Part shown: positions 62,188 to 64,000 of the stretch, in pieces
Layout: each line of letters starts with the position of its first letter
Position numbering within the stretch: the stretch's first letter is position 1
Program-made: the position numbers and the translations under genes
Assembly: GCF_000247645.1 (NCBI RefSeq)
Contig: NZ_AHWA01000004.1
Coordinates: forward strand, 930,001-994,000
Direction: 5' to 3'
Length of the DNA stretch: 64,000 bases
Source: Salinibacterium sp. PAMC 21357
GTDB lineage: Bacteria; Actinomycetota; Actinomycetes; Actinomycetales; Microbacteriaceae
Notes under the pieces: generated by a model
Told to the model about the DNA's origin: nothing
The model's database searches: none
Seen by the model: the letters and a program-made list of their open reading frames with translations, nothing else

Positions 62188-62968
62188 GTCTCTGTCTGTG
62201 CGCCGTGGCGCTGTTGCTCCACCACAGCACGCGGTTTCGAACGACGGCGAGAAGCGAGATAAGCACGACCCCCATGAAACACAGCAGCGTGATGCTGGCC
62301 CACGTCACCGGCAGATTGGCCTGCGCTGCAGCAATAGTCACGAGAGATCCGAGACCAGCCTGCTGGCCGGCCGCGACAAACTCGGCGACAGCCGCACCAA
62401 CGATCGCGAGCGGAAGAGCAATGCGAAGGCCCGCGAAAACGTACGGCATCGACCCCATGAAGCGAAGGTCGCGAAAGATCTCCCAGCGGCTGGCATGCAG
62501 TGTCTTCAGTACATCGAGAGCACGATCATCCACATCACGAAGCCCGGCAAGCGAGTTGACGAGCATCGGGAAGAAAACGACAAGGGCCGTAACAATGAAT
62601 TTGGGCATCATGCCGAAGCCGAATGCCACCACCAGCGCCGGGGCGATTGCGACAATCGGAGTGACCATGACGACGACGACCAGCGGCATGATGGCGCGCT
62701 CCATGATCTGAAACTCGGCCATGATGATCGCCAAAACAAACCCCGCCACAATGCCCGCGGTAGCCCCCACGACGACCTCGAGCCCCGTAACGAGCATGTT
62801 CGCCCAGTACACGTCGGCATCCGTGATGAGACTTAGCCCCACCTGATCGAGCGTGGGGATCACGTAAGGGTTCGCCATCGCCGTGACCTGCCAGAGCACC
62901 GCAGCAATGCCAAACGTGACGACCGCGGGAGCCCAGCTCGACCAGCGGAGATTGCGTGACTTAGGCAC
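62177..62968 (-). CDS. ABC transporter permease (nitrate/taurine/pyrimidine type)
   Basis: 263-residue permease of the SsuC/ThiX-type group: SWAPAVVTFGIAAVLWQVTAMANPYVIPTLDQVGLSLI, VVVMVTPIVAIAPALVVAFGFGMMPKFIVTALVVFFPMLVNSLAG, and the coupling loop LDVLKTLHASRWEIFRDLRFMGSMPYVFAGLRI. It overlaps the ATPase gene by 8 bp. Only one permease is present, in contrast to the operon at 40.7-48 kb, so it should form a homodimer. Confidence 0.9.
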   Translation of the reverse strand: MPKSRNLRWSSWAPAVVTFGIAAVLWQVTAMANPYVIPTLDQVGLSLITDADVYWANMLVTGLEVVVGATAGIVAGFVLAIIMAEFQIMERAIMPLVVVVMVTPIVAIAPALVVAFGFGMMPKFIVTALVVFFPMLVNSLAGLRDVDDRALDVLKTLHASRWEIFRDLRFMGSMPYVFAGLRIALPLAIVGAAVAEFVAAGQQAGLGSLVTIAAAQANLPVTWASITLLCFMGVVLISLLAVVRNRVLWWSNSATAHRQRPSR

Positions 62969-63761
62969 TCTTATGTCCCATCACTTCGCGCAACGTTTCC
63001 CGCACGTGACCCTCAAGGTCGCGGAATTCATCAGTGGCGTACAGCTCAGTAGTCCGCGGTCGGGGCAGCGGAACATTAATGATCTCGGCGAAATGTCCCG
63101 GATGCGCCCCCATAACAACGATGCGGTCAGAAAGCATGATCGCCTCGGGAACCGAGTGGGTCACAAACATGACCGCCTTACGGTTGGACTGCCAAAAGTC
63201 GAGCAGACCCATTCGCTGCGCATCACGAGTCAGCTCATCGAGCGCTGAGAAGGGCTCATCCATGAGCAGCACGCTGGGATCAAAAACAAACGCCCGAGCG
63301 ATCGCCACCCGCTGCTGCATGCCTCCTGACAGCTGCCCCGGATATTTGTCGAGCGCCGCACCCAACCCGAACGACTCCAAAACTTCTTGAGGGTCGCGCA
63401 GGTTGCGATTCGCATTCGCCTTCGGATTCACCCTCATCGGTAAGCGCACATTGTCGAGCACCGTGCGCCACGGCAGCAGCGCCGGAGACTGAGGAACAAG
63501 ACCGATCTTCTTCTGTTTCGTGGCAGCTTCCACGGTCATCCCGTCAATCATCACGGTGCCCCCATCTATCGGAAGCAGACCCGCAACAGCCTTCAGCAGC
63601 GTCGACTTTCCGCAACCACTCGGGCCGATCACCGAGACAAACTCGCCCATCTTGATCGACAAACTCAATTTGTCGAGCACCAGCGTGCGCGCCCCCTCCG
63701 GCCCAAAGCTCTTGGAGATGTTCTCAAGATGAACCCCAGCGTGTAGCTGTGCGGTATCCAC
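62961..63761 (-). CDS. ABC transporter ATP-binding protein (nitrate/taurine type)
   Basis: 266 residues. Walker A GPSGCGKST, Q-loop LVPQSPALLPWRTV, signature LSGGMQQRVAIARAF, Walker B LLMDEPFSALD and His in FVTHSVPEAIMLSD, the TauB/SsuB pattern. It starts at GTG 63761 with AAGGAGAAACT upstream. It powers the second NMT1-type importer. Confidence 0.9.
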   Translation of the reverse strand: MDTAQLHAGVHLENISKSFGPEGARTLVLDKLSLSIKMGEFVSVIGPSGCGKSTLLKAVAGLLPIDGGTVMIDGMTVEAATKQKKIGLVPQSPALLPWRTVLDNVRLPMRVNPKANANRNLRDPQEVLESFGLGAALDKYPGQLSGGMQQRVAIARAFVFDPSVLLMDEPFSALDELTRDAQRMGLLDFWQSNRKAVMFVTHSVPEAIMLSDRIVVMGAHPGHFAEIINVPLPRPRTTELYATDEFRDLEGHVRETLREVMGHKSA

Positions 63762-63824
63762 AGTTTCTCCTTGTGGTGGTACCGGATGCTGCGCCGGGTG
63801 GAGAGGGGCGGCATCCGAATCGAG

Positions 63825-63872
63825 TAGGGGCGTTGGGTTAGGGCGTTGGGTTAGGGGCGTTGGGTTAGGGGC
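63825..63872. repeat. 14-bp tandem repeat overlapping the SBP stop codon
   Basis: TAGGGGCGTTGGGT occurs three times (the second copy is one G shorter) plus a partial fourth. On the minus strand it starts within the last codon of the substrate-binding protein and fills the gap to the ATPase gene. Confidence 0.85.
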
Positions 63873-64000
63873 CCGGCCAGATCAGTTCACCATCGGCGTA
63901 GAGATCAGCGACGAGTGTTTCATCCATCATGTCGGTGATGGCCGGCAAGTTGTCAACGTTGCCGAACTGCTTGACGAGTTCGTATTCTGCCTTCCAATCG
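63865..64000 (-). CDS. ABC transporter substrate-binding protein, C-terminal fragment
   Basis: Only the last 45 residues are inside the window: DWKAEYELVKQFGNVDNLPA..TDMMDETLVADLYADGELIWPGP, stop at 63865-63867. This ending is typical of NMT1/THI5-like solute-binding proteins (compare the LIWP-containing region of the homologue at 40.7-41.9 kb). It is the partner of the adjacent ATPase and permease. Partial because of the window edge. Confidence 0.75.
   Translation of the reverse strand, partial: DWKAEYELVKQFGNVDNLPAITDMMDETLVADLYADGELIWPGP

Noticed and set aside
63825-63872. Telomere-like TTAGGG words
   Set aside because: They come from a short 14-bp tandem repeat between two ABC transporter genes; there is no sign of a linear replicon end.

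Overview
The window looks like chromosomal DNA of a pigmented, high-GC Gram-positive actinobacterium, most likely a Microbacteriaceae member (Salinibacterium/Rhodoglobus-like). The reasons are the GC-rich coding sequence with many ATGA stop/start overlaps, several probable leaderless promoters, a dnaK-grpE-dnaJ-hspR operon with HAIR elements, and a C50-carotenoid cluster of the crtB-crtI-crtYe-crtYf-crtEb type. The taxonomic call is inference. I see no rRNA, tRNA, phage, insertion sequence or CRISPR array.

Layout. 0-9.4 kb: small accessory genes, including an rRNA-type methyltransferase, a YtrA-type GntR regulator with its membrane partner and a recognisable operator, a CPBP protease homologue, lipoproteins, a Fic protein and a hydrolase. 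9.5-15.3 kb: a complete oligopeptide-type ABC transporter operon (B-C-D-F-A) closed by a strong terminator. 15.5-30 kb: small regulator/effector pairs, namely SRPBCC-EVE-MarR with a perfect 18-bp palindrome, TetR with DUF1905/hydrolase, ArsR with SRPBCC, an ECF sigma factor with a CU044_5270-type membrane protein, PadR with a HAAS-type membrane protein, and MarR with an FMN reductase. 30-48 kb: a transport and catabolism island. It holds a cytosolic Cache-domain protein, an FCD-type GntR regulator, a polyamine-type ABC transporter, an APC permease, a DUF305/DUF6153 pair, a PdxH-like protein, a class III aminotransferase, an NMT1/THI5-type ABC transporter, an LLM flavin/F420 oxidoreductase, a dihydropyrimidinase/hydantoinase and an N-carbamoyl-type amidohydrolase. 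48-54.7 kb: DUF2071 protein, hspR-dnaJ-grpE-dnaK and a UMF1-type transporter. 55-61 kb: a PEP-mutase-family enzyme, a MarR regulator and the carotenoid cluster with divergent idi. 61-64 kb: dcd, a PadR regulator and a second NMT1-type ABC transporter cut by the window edge.

How the genes fit together. The enzymes at 39-48 kb form a consistent chain: a cyclic amide is opened by the hydantoinase, the N-carbamoyl amino acid is cleaved by the nitrilase-family amidohydrolase, and the resulting beta-alanine-like amine is transaminated, with PLP supply suggested by the PdxH-like neighbour. The first, ring-modifying step would fall to the LLM oxidoreductase, because no dihydropyrimidine dehydrogenase is present here. 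The carotenoid genes take GGPP to lycopene and on to a cyclised C50 carotenoid, but crtE is not in the window.

A caution for users: at least five genes, including grpE and the substrate-binding protein of the catabolic transporter, are each broken by what looks like the loss of exactly one base. This could be sequencing error rather than biology, so these genes are described across the break.
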